Assembly: GCF_900141825.1 (NCBI RefSeq)
Contig: NZ_FQYQ01000002.1
Span: 62,001 to 126,000 of the forward strand
Reading direction: 5' to 3'
Length of the DNA stretch: 64,000 bases
DNA from: Pseudobutyrivibrio xylanivorans DSM 14809
Lineage (GTDB): Bacteria > Bacillota > Clostridia > Lachnospirales > Lachnospiraceae
This document shows positions 43,749 to 52,769 of the stretch, one piece after another. The position numbers were made by a program, and so were the translations under genes. Numbering within the stretch: position 1 is the first letter of the stretch; each line of letters opens with the position of its first letter. The notes below the pieces were generated by a model. The model worked only from the letters and a program-made list of their open reading frames with translations, made no database searches and was not told the DNA's origin.

Positions 43749-45428
43749 ATGCTAGCTAGTTTGCACGTTAAAAATTTAGCCTTAATTGATGAGGAAGAAA
43801 TCATATTTTCAAAGGGGCTAAACATTCTGTCAGGCGAGACTGGAGCAGGTAAATCTATTATATTGGGAGCACTTCACCTTAGCTTGGGTGATAAGGCATC
43901 TAAGGATTTTCTTAGAGACTCTGATTCTGAGGCCTTTGTTGAGGCAGTATATCTCGTTAATGATGAAAAAACTAAAGAGGCGCTTCGTGATTTAGGAGTG
44001 GAGCCATATGATGATGAGGTAATCATGAGCAGAAAGATTACCGAGTCTAGAAGTGTAGCCAAAATTAATGGCGAGCAGGTTCCTGCGGCGAAGATGAAGG
44101 AGGTTGGAGACATCCTTCTTGATATTTATGGTCAAAAGGAGCATCAGTCACTTCTTAACACTCATAAGCATATGGAATTCCTTGATGAGTTTGCAAAGAA
44201 TCAGATTGGCGATTTAAAGATTAAGGTTGCAGAGAGCTACAAGAAATACCGGACACTTATGCAGGAGCTTGAAGATGCTAAAAAGAGCGATATTTCAAAG
44301 GAACGAGAGATTGTTCTTTTGGATCATGAGATTAATGAAATCGAATCTGCAAATCTCAAATCTGGCGAAGATGAGGAATTGGAAGATGAGTATAGACGTC
44401 TTTCTAATTATAGTAAGACGATGGAACATTTCCAACGCGCTCATGAGGCGATGGCAGGTGAAGGCGGCGCTTCGGATGCTCTTAGCTCAGCTATTTCAGA
44501 TTTACGTCATATCGAATCAATAGATGAGAAGGCTGCAGATTTACTCGCTATGTTAAATGACGCTGACAGCATCATTTCAGATTTCAATCGTGAGCTTTCA
44601 AGCTATATGGCTGATACATCATTTGATGCAGGACACTTCAATGAGGTGGAGATTCGGCTTAACGAGATTAATCGCCTGAAAGATAAATATGGTCCTTCTA
44701 TCGAGATAATTTTAGAGGAGTTAGCAGCTCGTCAGGAGAAGAAAGATAAGTTTGAAAGCTTTGATGAGTATTTATCTGAGCTTAAGAAGAAGGTGGATGA
44801 TGCCACAGCAGAGCTTGATTCTTTATCAGGTAAGCTATCTGATATCCGTCATAAGGCTGCTAAGGAGCTTGCTGTGAAAATGCAGGCAGCCATGAGTGAT
44901 TTGAACTTCCTTAATTGTGAGTTTGATATGGAGCTGAATCGCTTGGATCATTTCACAGATAATGGTATAGATGATGGACAGTTTGTAATCAGCACAAACC
45001 CTGGAGAGCCACTTCGTCCTTTGAAGGATATCGCATCTGGTGGTGAGATGAGCCGTATTATGCTGGCTATCAAGACAGTTTTGGCTTCAGATGGAGGAAT
45101 AGACACACTTATCTTTGATGAGATTGATGCTGGTATTTCAGGTCGTACAGCTCAGGCTGTTTCAGAGAAGCTTTCTACTGTAGCTGCTAATCATCAGGTT
45201 ATCTGTATCACACACCTTCCTCAGATTGCGGCAATGGCTGACACTCATTTTCTTATTGAGAAGAGTGTTGCAAATGGTCACACAATCTCTGGAATCAAGA
45301 AGCTTCTTGGAGATGAGACAATAGATGAGCTTGCAAGAATGCTTGGTGGTAGTGCTATTACTGAGGCAGTTATGACTAATGCCAAGGAAATGAAAGATAT
45401 GGCAAAAAGTTACAAAGAAAGAGCTTGA
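43749..45428 (+). CDS. recN: DNA repair protein RecN
   Basis: 559-residue SMC-like ATPase: Walker A LSGETGAGKSIIL, long central coiled coils (about 150-365), then signature SGGEMSRIMLAIK, Walker B LIFDEIDAGISG and HLPQIAAMAD near the C-terminus. It works on double-strand breaks. The ATG at 43749 has AAGGAG 6 nt upstream. Last gene of the conserved run. Confidence 0.96.
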   Translation: MLASLHVKNLALIDEEEIIFSKGLNILSGETGAGKSIILGALHLSLGDKASKDFLRDSDSEAFVEAVYLVNDEKTKEALRDLGVEPYDDEVIMSRKITESRSVAKINGEQVPAAKMKEVGDILLDIYGQKEHQSLLNTHKHMEFLDEFAKNQIGDLKIKVAESYKKYRTLMQELEDAKKSDISKEREIVLLDHEINEIESANLKSGEDEELEDEYRRLSNYSKTMEHFQRAHEAMAGEGGASDALSSAISDLRHIESIDEKAADLLAMLNDADSIISDFNRELSSYMADTSFDAGHFNEVEIRLNEINRLKDKYGPSIEIILEELAARQEKKDKFESFDEYLSELKKKVDDATAELDSLSGKLSDIRHKAAKELAVKMQAAMSDLNFLNCEFDMELNRLDHFTDNGIDDGQFVISTNPGEPLRPLKDIASGGEMSRIMLAIKTVLASDGGIDTLIFDEIDAGISGRTAQAVSEKLSTVAANHQVICITHLPQIAAMADTHFLIEKSVANGHTISGIKKLLGDETIDELARMLGGSAITEAVMTNAKEMKDMAKSYKERA

Positions 45429-45453
45429 TTTATAAAATTTAGATGATATAATG

Positions 45454-45485
45454 AAGTCTGCATGGTCGCATGCAGACTTTTTTCG
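45454..45485 (+). terminator. Terminator of the nusB-recN run
   Basis: Perfect 11-bp stem AAGTCTGCATG / CATGCAGACTT with a GTCG loop, then T run. Confidence 0.95.
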
Positions 45486-45527
45486 TTTTTTATTCCCATT
45501 TGATTTGTGTCATTTAGCGGAGGCTAT

Positions 45528-46157
45528 ATGACATACAAAAAAATTAATAAGAATATTGTCTTTAAGCTTATAAATAAAGACAAAAATGCAGAGTTTTTAG
45601 AGACAGTTCCTTATAAGGAATATTTGGATTTTGCAGTGGTGTTTTATATTGTACAGACCAATGATGACGACACCTTGAAATGTATGGTTATTACCAATGA
45701 GTTGATGGCATCCTGGGGTATAGAAGTAGATGCACTCATGAACTTATCTCTAGAGAACACTCCAAGATTACTAGGATTGAAGATTCGTGGAATATTAAGT
45801 ACTATAGCATCTTATACAGATAGTGAAGAACTTCAGTCTGTAGCTGAGGAAGAGGATAACGACTTGCCACTATATGTTGCTACAAATAATATAGCAATGC
45901 ATGGAGCTGCAGTACTTCTTTACAGAGATTTGCTCAAGGCTTTTGCTGCTCGTAAGAAGTCGGATGTTTATATTATTCCATGCTCAGTGCATGAACTTAT
46001 AATGATTCCATCGGTAGAGTGCCCAAACGTAGACCCTCAAGAGTTGAAGAATTTAATTTATCACGTTAATCGTAACGAATTGAAGGAAGATGAATTCCTC
46101 TCAGATAATCTCTACTTTTATAGTGTCGTCGATGACGAGGTGACTATCGTACAGTAA
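45528..46157 (+). CDS. DUF5688 family protein
   Basis: 209 residues, soluble. The C-terminal half carries the pattern of DUF5688 proteins (VYIIPCSVHELIMIP; ELKNLIYHVNRNELKEDEFL; SDNLYFYSVVDDE). The family is common in Lachnospiraceae and of unknown function. This copy is shorter at the N-terminus than many relatives. The ATG at 45528 has GGAGG 4 nt upstream. Confidence 0.75.
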   Translation: MTYKKINKNIVFKLINKDKNAEFLETVPYKEYLDFAVVFYIVQTNDDDTLKCMVITNELMASWGIEVDALMNLSLENTPRLLGLKIRGILSTIASYTDSEELQSVAEEEDNDLPLYVATNNIAMHGAAVLLYRDLLKAFAARKKSDVYIIPCSVHELIMIPSVECPNVDPQELKNLIYHVNRNELKEDEFLSDNLYFYSVVDDEVTIVQ

Positions 46158-46171
46158 ACGTTGCTGAAAAA

Positions 46172-46266
46172 CAAAAAAGCTGGTAGCTATCAATCTCTTA
46201 GAATTACTCAAGGAGAGCTTTCTTCAGCTCGAGGGAGTAATTACTAAGGATTGAGAGCGTAACCAG
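46172..46266 (-). terminator. Long composite hairpin after potD
   Basis: Arms at 46180-46209 and 46235-46266 pair almost completely: CTGGT/ACCAG outside, then CAATC...AATTACTC with GAGTAATT...GATTG. A small inner GAGCT/AGCTC hairpin lies at 46215-46230. On the minus strand it is followed by T6 (46178-46173), so it can terminate the pot operon. It is much longer than the other terminators here and may also be a stable 3' RNA. Confidence 0.65.
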
Positions 46267-46274
46267 TGTAATAT

Positions 46275-47342
46275 TTAGTAAGCCTTAAGTTTTTTCCAAA
46301 GTGTGGTTGTGTAATCAAGGGTGTCTTTGTCGTAGGCTTCGTAAAGCTTGCATCGAGAGAGTGTTTCCTTAGTTGGGAATACAGTCTCATCAGCTAAGGT
46401 TTCTTCATCCTCATGCTGAGCAACCTTTGTATTTGGCGTAGCATACCAAACATATTCAAAGTTTTCTGTGGCAGCTTCTTCCTCACACATAAAGTCAATC
46501 CATTTCATGGCTGCATCATAGTGCTTGCAGGTGCGAGGCACAAACCATGAATCTATCCAAAGGTTTCCACCTTCATTAGGAACTATGTAATCTAAATCTT
46601 CATTGTATTCCATACCCATGGCGGCCTCGCCAGAGTAGCATACTGCCATGGCGGCATCCTCGGAAATCATGCATTCATAGGTCTCGTCCTGGAGGTAGGC
46701 ATAGACATATTTCTTTTCATCACAGAGAAGATTAAAAGTATCATCAAGCTCCTTTTTATCAGTGGTATTAATGTCGTAGCCTAATTTCTTTTGTGCAACC
46801 ATAAATGCATCACGCTGAGAGTTAATCATTACGGTGCGATTTTTATACTCTGGATTCCAAAGACAATCCCAAGATGAAACAGTATCTTCGTCTACCATTT
46901 TGGTGTTATAAAGTATACCAACTGTACCATAAAAATATGGAACAGTATATTTGTGCGTAGGATCGAAGGCTGCTGATGCGTCAATGATATCTTGGTCAAT
47001 GTTTGCGTAGTTTGGAAGAGAGTTGTAATCGATAGGAATAAGCTCACCTTCCTGTCGCATAGTCTCAATCATGTAGTCTGATGTACAAATAACATCATAA
47101 TTGATAGAGCCGGCTTTATATTTGGCGTACATATCTTCAACTGATTCATACTCCTCATATTTAACCTTAATTCCAGTTTCCTTCTGGAATCTTTTCAGAA
47201 CATCAGCCTCGATGTACTTTCCATAATTTAAAACAACAAGTGTGTCTGTGGCTTCTGCATCAGAACCACAGCCTGTAAAGCTGAGAACTGGGGTAGCACA
47301 CAAAACAAAAATACTAAGAAGGCTAATAAATCTATTTTTCAT
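46275..47342 (-). CDS. potD: Spermidine/putrescine-binding lipoprotein
   Basis: 355 residues. Lipoprotein signal with lipobox SFTGC near residue 26, then a PotD/PotF-type solute-binding fold (LVVLNYGKYIEADVL, VPYFYGTVGILYNT, WIDSWFVPRTCKH). It captures polyamines outside the membrane and delivers them to PotBC. Last gene of the minus-strand operon, overlapping potC by 1 nt. Confidence 0.92.
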   Translation of the reverse strand: MKNRFISLLSIFVLCATPVLSFTGCGSDAEATDTLVVLNYGKYIEADVLKRFQKETGIKVKYEEYESVEDMYAKYKAGSINYDVICTSDYMIETMRQEGELIPIDYNSLPNYANIDQDIIDASAAFDPTHKYTVPYFYGTVGILYNTKMVDEDTVSSWDCLWNPEYKNRTVMINSQRDAFMVAQKKLGYDINTTDKKELDDTFNLLCDEKKYVYAYLQDETYECMISEDAAMAVCYSGEAAMGMEYNEDLDYIVPNEGGNLWIDSWFVPRTCKHYDAAMKWIDFMCEEEAATENFEYVWYATPNTKVAQHEDEETLADETVFPTKETLSRCKLYEAYDKDTLDYTTTLWKKLKAY

Positions 47343-48127
47343 TATTTAACAGCCTCCTTTCTAACGTTCTTTTTAAAGTTCATTACTAGCAGAAGAATAA
47401 ATGCAAGTAAGAACAGGATAGTAGACAGGGCATAAAGCTCTGGCTGGATTCCTTTTCTAAGCTGTGTGTAAAGCATTGTAGAAAGAGTGTTAACACCGGC
47501 ACCCTTTGTAAAATAGGTGATAGTGAAATCGTCAAGTGACATGGTGAGTGCCATCAAAAATCCTGATAAAACACCAGGGAAAATCTCTGGCCATACTACC
47601 TTGTAAAATGCATAAGATGGTGTAGCACCTAAATCCATGGCTGCTTCAAAGCAAGCCTCTGAAAGTGACTGTAATCTAGGAAGTACATTAAAGATTACAT
47701 ATGGTACCGAGAATGCAATATGTGCAAGTACCACTGAAAACTCTCCAAGAGGAGTGAATCTGGTAAAAAGAAGCATCAGTGAGATACCAGTAACGATATC
47801 AGCATTTAAAAGTGGAATATTTGTTGCACCAAGCATTATAGCAGCGTGTCTTTTTTTCATGTAGTGAATGCCGATGGCTGCTGAAGTACCAAGCACTGTG
47901 GCCAGGATTGAAGACGTAAGTGTAATCCTGATTGTAGTGCCAAGTGCTCCCATAATATTGTCGTTTGAGGTGAGGTTCATATACCACTTCAAAGTGAATC
48001 CGCCCCATACGGTACGTGACATTGAGTCATTAAAAGATAAAACAATAAGCACTAAAATTGGCGCATATAAAAATAAAAATACAAGTCCGAGATAGAAGTA
48101 GGATGTACCTTTTTTAATCTTTGTCAT
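47342..48127 (-). CDS. potC: Spermidine/putrescine ABC transporter permease
   Basis: 261 residues, six membrane segments, with the ABC permease EAA loop (EAAMDLGATPSYAFYKVVWP) that docks on PotA. The partner permease gene potB overlaps by 4 nt. Confidence 0.92.
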   Translation of the reverse strand: MTKIKKGTSYFYLGLVFLFLYAPILVLIVLSFNDSMSRTVWGGFTLKWYMNLTSNDNIMGALGTTIRITLTSSILATVLGTSAAIGIHYMKKRHAAIMLGATNIPLLNADIVTGISLMLLFTRFTPLGEFSVVLAHIAFSVPYVIFNVLPRLQSLSEACFEAAMDLGATPSYAFYKVVWPEIFPGVLSGFLMALTMSLDDFTITYFTKGAGVNTLSTMLYTQLRKGIQPELYALSTILFLLAFILLLVMNFKKNVRKEAVK

Positions 48128-48951
48128 ACAAGCATACCTCCATTCTCAGAATCATCAATTCTGTTCATGATAGACATAGAAAGAAGTACGAAAATCATGA
48201 GGATGATTGAAAGGCCAGAACCTAAATTCCAGTTTCTGGCAAGTGTGAATTCCTGCTCGATTACGTTACCAATAAGCAGAACCTTTCCTCCACCTAAAAG
48301 GTTGGAAACAACGAATGAAGAAAGGGCGGGTACGAATACCATAATGATTCCTGAGATGATGCCATCCTTGGAAAGTGGAACAGTAATCTTAATGAAAGTA
48401 GTCCACCAGTTGGCTCCAAGATCGGCGGCAGCCTCTACTACAGAATCACTTACCTTTGATAATGCGTTGTAAATAGGCAGAATCATGTAAGGCAGGAAAT
48501 CGTAAACCATACCAAGTGTAACAGCAGCCTTAGTGTATAAAATATGGACTGTTGGAAGACCAATAGCTGAAAGGATGCTGTTTAAGATTCCGTTGTTTGA
48601 AAGGATAATCTGCCATGCCAAAATACGAAGCATGAAGTTCATCCACATTGGAAGGATAAAAAGGAATACTACGAATCCTTTGTTTGTGATTTTCAGGTTG
48701 TGCAAAATAAGCGCAACAGGATAAGCAATAATCAGGCAGATTATTGTTGTGACAAAAGCAACCTCGATGGAAAGCCAAAGTGACTTCAAATGAACTGCAT
48801 CGGTGATTGCAAGTAAGTTTGCAAGGGTGAAGCCTCCTGCATCATTTGTCAGGGCATATCCCAAGATGTAAAACAGTGGAAGAATAGTGCAAATCAATAC
48901 CCAGACTGCATAAGGTGCTGCAAGGAAGCTTGTTCTAAAGCGATTAATCAT
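48124..48951 (-). CDS. potB: Spermidine/putrescine ABC transporter permease
   Basis: 275 residues with six membrane segments and an EAA loop (EAAADLGANWWTTFIKITVP). Its start overlaps the potA end by 8 nt. Confidence 0.92.
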   Translation of the reverse strand: MINRFRTSFLAAPYAVWVLICTILPLFYILGYALTNDAGGFTLANLLAITDAVHLKSLWLSIEVAFVTTIICLIIAYPVALILHNLKITNKGFVVFLFILPMWMNFMLRILAWQIILSNNGILNSILSAIGLPTVHILYTKAAVTLGMVYDFLPYMILPIYNALSKVSDSVVEAAADLGANWWTTFIKITVPLSKDGIISGIIMVFVPALSSFVVSNLLGGGKVLLIGNVIEQEFTLARNWNLGSGLSIILMIFVLLSMSIMNRIDDSENGGMLV

Positions 48952-50011
48952 CTTCCTTCATTACCTCCTCATCCTCTGACTCAGGCTTGTTCATAATCTG
49001 GATGTTAAATGGAATTACATTTAAAGAAACGTGCTGGCCAACCTCGAAGTATTTGGTAGTGTGAACCAGCCACTCGTATTCACCACACTGAACATCAAGC
49101 TCGTAGTGAACACCCTTGAAGAGGCAGTCTGTGATGACGCCATCCATAAATCCTTTTCCAGGAGCGTCAAGCTCTACATCCTCAGGTCGGATAACAACGT
49201 CGACAGGCTTCATGGTACCAAAACCACGGTCAACACAAGGAACCTGAACACCAAGAAATGAAACAAGCTCATCCTTAATCATGATTCCTTCTATGATGTT
49301 GCTCTCGCCAATGAAATCGGCAACGAAAGCATTTTCAGGTTCATTATAAATATCCTCTGGAGAACCAATCTGCTGAATGTATCCCTGGTTCATAACAACG
49401 ATAGTGTCAGACATAGTGAGGGCTTCTTCCTGATCGTGTGTAACATAAAGGAAGGTAATGCCAAGCTCCTGCTTAATCTTCATAAGCTCGTACTGCATGT
49501 TCTGACGAAGCTTTAAGTCAAGCGCACCAAGTGGCTCATCTAAAAGAAGAACCTTTGGCTCGTTAACGATGGCACGGGCAATAGCGATACGCTGCTGCTG
49601 ACCACCTGAAAGTGAATCGATAGAACGCTTCTCGAAGCCATCAAGATTAACAAGTTTCAAAGCGTATTTGATTTTGTCGTTAATGTATTCCTTTGATTTC
49701 TTCTGGATATTAAGACCAAATGCGATATTCTCCTCGATTGTCATGTGAGGGAAGAGAGCATACTTCTGGAATACGGTATTGATAGGACGAAGGTTTGCTG
49801 GAAGCATAGTGATATCATTTCCATTAAGATAGATACGTCCTGAATCAGGCTTTTCAAATCCACCTAAAAGGCGAAGAGTGGTAGTTTTACCACAGCCTGA
49901 TGGTCCAAGAAGAGTCACGAATGTGTTCTCTTTAATGTATAAGTCAAGCTCATCTAAAACAAGCTGTTTATCGTAGCTTTTTGAAACGTGATCGAATTGA
50001 ATAAATTCCAA
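48944..50011 (-). CDS. potA: Spermidine/putrescine ABC transporter ATPase
   Basis: 355 residues: Walker A LLGPSGCGKTTTLRL, signature LSGGQQQRIAIARA, Walker B KVLLLDEPLGALD, H-loop VTHDQEEA and a C-terminal TOBE-like regulatory domain. It powers polyamine uptake. The start codon is TTG with GGAGG (minus strand, 50024-50020) 8 nt upstream. The 5' end lies only 29 nt after tRNA-Thr on the same strand. Confidence 0.95.
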   Translation of the reverse strand: MEFIQFDHVSKSYDKQLVLDELDLYIKENTFVTLLGPSGCGKTTTLRLLGGFEKPDSGRIYLNGNDITMLPANLRPINTVFQKYALFPHMTIEENIAFGLNIQKKSKEYINDKIKYALKLVNLDGFEKRSIDSLSGGQQQRIAIARAIVNEPKVLLLDEPLGALDLKLRQNMQYELMKIKQELGITFLYVTHDQEEALTMSDTIVVMNQGYIQQIGSPEDIYNEPENAFVADFIGESNIIEGIMIKDELVSFLGVQVPCVDRGFGTMKPVDVVIRPEDVELDAPGKGFMDGVITDCLFKGVHYELDVQCGEYEWLVHTTKYFEVGQHVSLNVIPFNIQIMNKPESEDEEVMKEDD

Positions 50012-50040
50012 TTTTTAATCCTCCTTATCTATATGAAAAA

Positions 50041-50113
50041 AGCTCCGAATCAGACTCGAACTGACGACCCCCTCATTACGAGTGAGGTGCTCTACCAACT
50101 GAGCTATCGGAGC
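50041..50113 (-). tRNA. tRNA-Thr (anticodon CGU)
   Basis: Reverse complement folds as a full cloverleaf: acceptor GCTCCGA/TCGGAGC, D arm GCTC/GAGC with AGTTGGTA, anticodon stem CCTCA/TGAGG around loop CTCGTAA (anticodon CGT), T arm GTCAG/CTGAT with TTCGAGT. No encoded CCA; a T6 tract follows immediately, before potA. Confidence 0.96.
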
Positions 50114-50159
50114 ATATTTCGGGATTTTCCAAGTTTACGAAGGAAAATCGTGAACATGA

Positions 50160-50194
50160 CCTGTGCTTGCCGAAGGTAATTTCCAATGCACAGG
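50160..50194. repeat. Inverted repeat between tRNA-Thr and the small membrane gene
   Basis: CCTGTGC (50160-50166) and GCACAGG (50188-50194) are perfect 7-bp arms around 21 nt. It lies upstream of the tRNA on the minus strand. No promoter or terminator role is clear. Confidence 0.45.
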
Positions 50195-50253
50195 TAACCT
50201 TTATTTTGCGACATTAAGTCTAATATAATTACCCTAAAAAATCAATTAAATTG

Positions 50254-50282
50254 TTGAGAAAACCAAGCTATTTTATTATAAT
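50254..50282 (+). promoter_or_regulatory. Promoter of small membrane protein-queH-argH
   Basis: TTGAGA (50254-50259), a 17-bp spacer and a perfect TATAAT (50277-50282), about 40 nt before the start codon. Confidence 0.78.
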
Positions 50283-50323
50283 GACACTTGTAAAAAATTG
50301 ATTATAAAGATTAGGAGAATAAC

Positions 50324-50671
50324 ATGGCTCAGAATACTAAAAAGACATTACCTACATCATTTCTTAAATCCTACATTAATAAGGATAATCTTCCATTGAT
50401 AGCTCTAATATGGCTGGTAGTTTTTTCGGTAGTGGCCATTATCATATCTTGCGTATCATTTGATATTAATGTTGTTGTTGCCTGTGTAATGGTAGTTCTT
50501 GAGGCTGCCCTTGCTGCATGTCTTAATAGAATTCCTATCTGGATTCATGGTCTTGTGTTTATTGCACAGATTGTTATCGGTATCCTTGCTTCACAGGTTG
50601 GATTTATGGTACTTATGGCGTTTATCTATGTTTTCGCCATTGCATTTTTATTTATTTGGGCAAATAGATGA
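50324..50671 (+). CDS. Small membrane protein, unknown
   Basis: 115 residues with a basic N-terminus and about three to four hydrophobic segments from residue 25 to the end. No family is recognised. Its stop overlaps the queH start by 4 nt (ATGA), and it has a good promoter, so it is expressed with queH; a functional link to queuosine (for example precursor uptake) would be speculation. Confidence 0.7.
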   Translation: MAQNTKKTLPTSFLKSYINKDNLPLIALIWLVVFSVVAIIISCVSFDINVVVACVMVVLEAALAACLNRIPIWIHGLVFIAQIVIGILASQVGFMVLMAFIYVFAIAFLFIWANR

Positions 50672-51303
50672 TTAAGGTAAATTATCAAAAAGAATTAGAT
50701 AAGTTAATAGCAGAATTTGAAAAAGAAGGCCGCGTGCCTTCTTTATTGCTACATAGCTGTTGTGGGCCATGTAGCAGTTATTGTATTGAGTACTTATCAC
50801 AGTATTTCAATATAACTGTGTTCTATTACAATCCGAATATTTATCCGGATGAGGAATACTATCACAGGGTAAAGGAACAGCAGCGTTTTATCGAAGCTTT
50901 TCCTACTAAGCATCCTGTCAGCTTTATCGAAGGTGATTACGATAAAAATCGTTTTTACGAAATAGCAAAAGGACTGGAGCATGAACCAGAGAAGGGAGCA
51001 CGTTGTCATAAATGCTACGAACTCCGTCTCAGACGGACAGCTGAAGTTGCATTAGAAAAAAGCTTTGACTTTTTCACAACAACGCTTACAATATCTCCAA
51101 TGAAAGATTCTCAGGTTCTCAATGAAATCGGAATTCGTATAGGCGAAGAAGTGGGAGTGGCATGGCTTCCATCTGATTTTAAAAAGAAGGAGGGCTTTAA
51201 GAGGTCTACTCAGTTATCAGCGGAATATGATATGTACCGACAGGACTACTGTGGATGCGTTTATTCATATAATGAAAGACAGTTACAAAAAGAACAGAAT
51301 TAA
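50668..51303 (+). CDS. queH: Epoxyqueuosine reductase QueH
   Basis: 211 residues, the non-B12 epoxyqueuosine reductase family (former DUF208). The Cys motifs are LLHSCCGPCSSYC at the N-terminus, ARCHKCYELRL in the middle and DYCGCVYSYNER at the C-terminus, consistent with an iron-sulfur/iron site. It performs the last step of queuosine formation in tRNA. Confidence 0.94.
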   Translation: MIKVNYQKELDKLIAEFEKEGRVPSLLLHSCCGPCSSYCIEYLSQYFNITVFYYNPNIYPDEEYYHRVKEQQRFIEAFPTKHPVSFIEGDYDKNRFYEIAKGLEHEPEKGARCHKCYELRLRRTAEVALEKSFDFFTTTLTISPMKDSQVLNEIGIRIGEEVGVAWLPSDFKKKEGFKRSTQLSAEYDMYRQDYCGCVYSYNERQLQKEQN

Positions 51304-51322
51304 GAATTACGGAGGATTAGTT

Positions 51323-52702
51323 ATGGCACAGTTGTGGGGAGGTAGATTCACAAAATCTACCGATCAGATGGTTTATGATTTCAATGCTTCTATCAGTTTT
51401 GATAAAAAGCTCTTTGCTCAGGATGTCCGCGGTAGCCGAGCACATGTTAAGATGCTTGCTTCTGTAGGAGTTATCACTGATGAAGAGCGTGATCAGATTT
51501 TAGATGGTCTTGACAGTATTGAAGCTGATGTTAATTCAGGAGCACTGGAAATTACTTCTGAGTACGAGGATGTCCACAGCTTTGTAGAGGCTAATCTTAT
51601 TGATAGAATTGGAGACGCAGGAAAGAAGCTTCATACAGGTCGTAGCCGTAACGACCAGGTTGCTTTGGATATGCGCCTTTATACTCGTGATCAGGTTGAT
51701 GCTACATCTCAGGCTCTTAAGCATCTGCTTGAGACTATTCTTGGTATTATGGAAGAGCATATAGATACAATTATGCCTGGCTTCACACATCTTCAGAAGG
51801 CTCAGCCTATCACTCTTGCTCATCATATGGGCGCTTATTTTGAAATGTTTAGAAGAGACGTACTTCGTCTTTCTGATATCAGAGAGCGTATGAATTATTG
51901 TCCACTTGGCTCAGGTGCCCTTGCAGGTACTACATATCCTCTTAACAGAGATATGACTGCAGAGCTCTTGGATTTTAATGGTCCTACACTTAATTCTATG
52001 GATGGTGTTTCTGACAGAGATTATCTTATCGAATTTTTATCAGCCCTTGCTACAATTCAAATGCATCTTTCCCGTTTTTCAGAGGAAGTAATCATCTGGA
52101 ACAGCAATGAGTATCGTTTCGTAGAGATTGACGACGCTTACTCTACAGGCTCATCTATCATGCCTCAGAAGAAGAATCCAGATATCGCAGAGCTTGTTCG
52201 TGGTAAGACAGGCCGTGTTTACGGTGCACTTACATCACTTCTTACTACAATGAAGGGCATTCCTCTTGCTTACAATAAGGATATGCAGGAGGACAAGGAG
52301 ATGGCATTCGACGCCATGGAGACAGTACAGAACTGTATCGTTCTCTTTGATGGCATGCTTGCAACAATGACTTTCAATAAAGAGGTCATGGCAGAATCTG
52401 CAAAGAAGGGGTTCACAAATGCCACTGATGCTGCCGATTATTTAGTTAATAGAGGTGTGCCTTTCAGAGATGCACACGGTATCATCGGACAGCTTGTTCT
52501 TTACTGCATAGACAAAGATAAGTCCATCGATGAGCTTTCATTAGAGGAATTAAAGGCTATTTCTCCAGTTTTTGAAGAAGATATTTACGATTCAATTTCC
52601 ATGGAAACCTGTGTAAATAAGCGACTTACAACAGGTGCGCCTGGACATGAGGCAATGACCTTTGAAATTAAGGCTTGCAAGGAGTTCCTTAATAGTTTAT
52701 AA
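51323..52702 (+). CDS. argH: Argininosuccinate lyase
   Basis: 459 residues, last step of arginine synthesis. Begins MAQLWGGRF as in the family; signatures HTGRSRNDQVALD and the fumarase-superfamily GSSIMPQKKNPD. ATG 51323 is set by GGAGG at 51311-51315; the upstream in-frame ATG at 51227 lies inside queH. Confidence 0.97.
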   Translation: MAQLWGGRFTKSTDQMVYDFNASISFDKKLFAQDVRGSRAHVKMLASVGVITDEERDQILDGLDSIEADVNSGALEITSEYEDVHSFVEANLIDRIGDAGKKLHTGRSRNDQVALDMRLYTRDQVDATSQALKHLLETILGIMEEHIDTIMPGFTHLQKAQPITLAHHMGAYFEMFRRDVLRLSDIRERMNYCPLGSGALAGTTYPLNRDMTAELLDFNGPTLNSMDGVSDRDYLIEFLSALATIQMHLSRFSEEVIIWNSNEYRFVEIDDAYSTGSSIMPQKKNPDIAELVRGKTGRVYGALTSLLTTMKGIPLAYNKDMQEDKEMAFDAMETVQNCIVLFDGMLATMTFNKEVMAESAKKGFTNATDAADYLVNRGVPFRDAHGIIGQLVLYCIDKDKSIDELSLEELKAISPVFEEDIYDSISMETCVNKRLTTGAPGHEAMTFEIKACKEFLNSL

Positions 52703-52720
52703 TGCCATGTAATGACTGCG

Positions 52721-52736
52721 GCGGACAAATGTCCGC
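52721..52736 (+). repeat. Small GC-rich hairpin between argH and asd
   Basis: Perfect GCGGAC-AAAT-GTCCGC hairpin without a T tract. It may be an RNA-processing or stability element. Confidence 0.45.
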
Positions 52737-52769
52737 GACAGAAAAACAAATTTAAGGAGAGTGTTTGAA

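Noticed and set aside
50281-50290. ATGACACTTG as a fourth island-type tandem box
   Set aside because: Only the middle of the motif matches; the second TGTGATA copy is missing, and the position is downstream of a normal -10.
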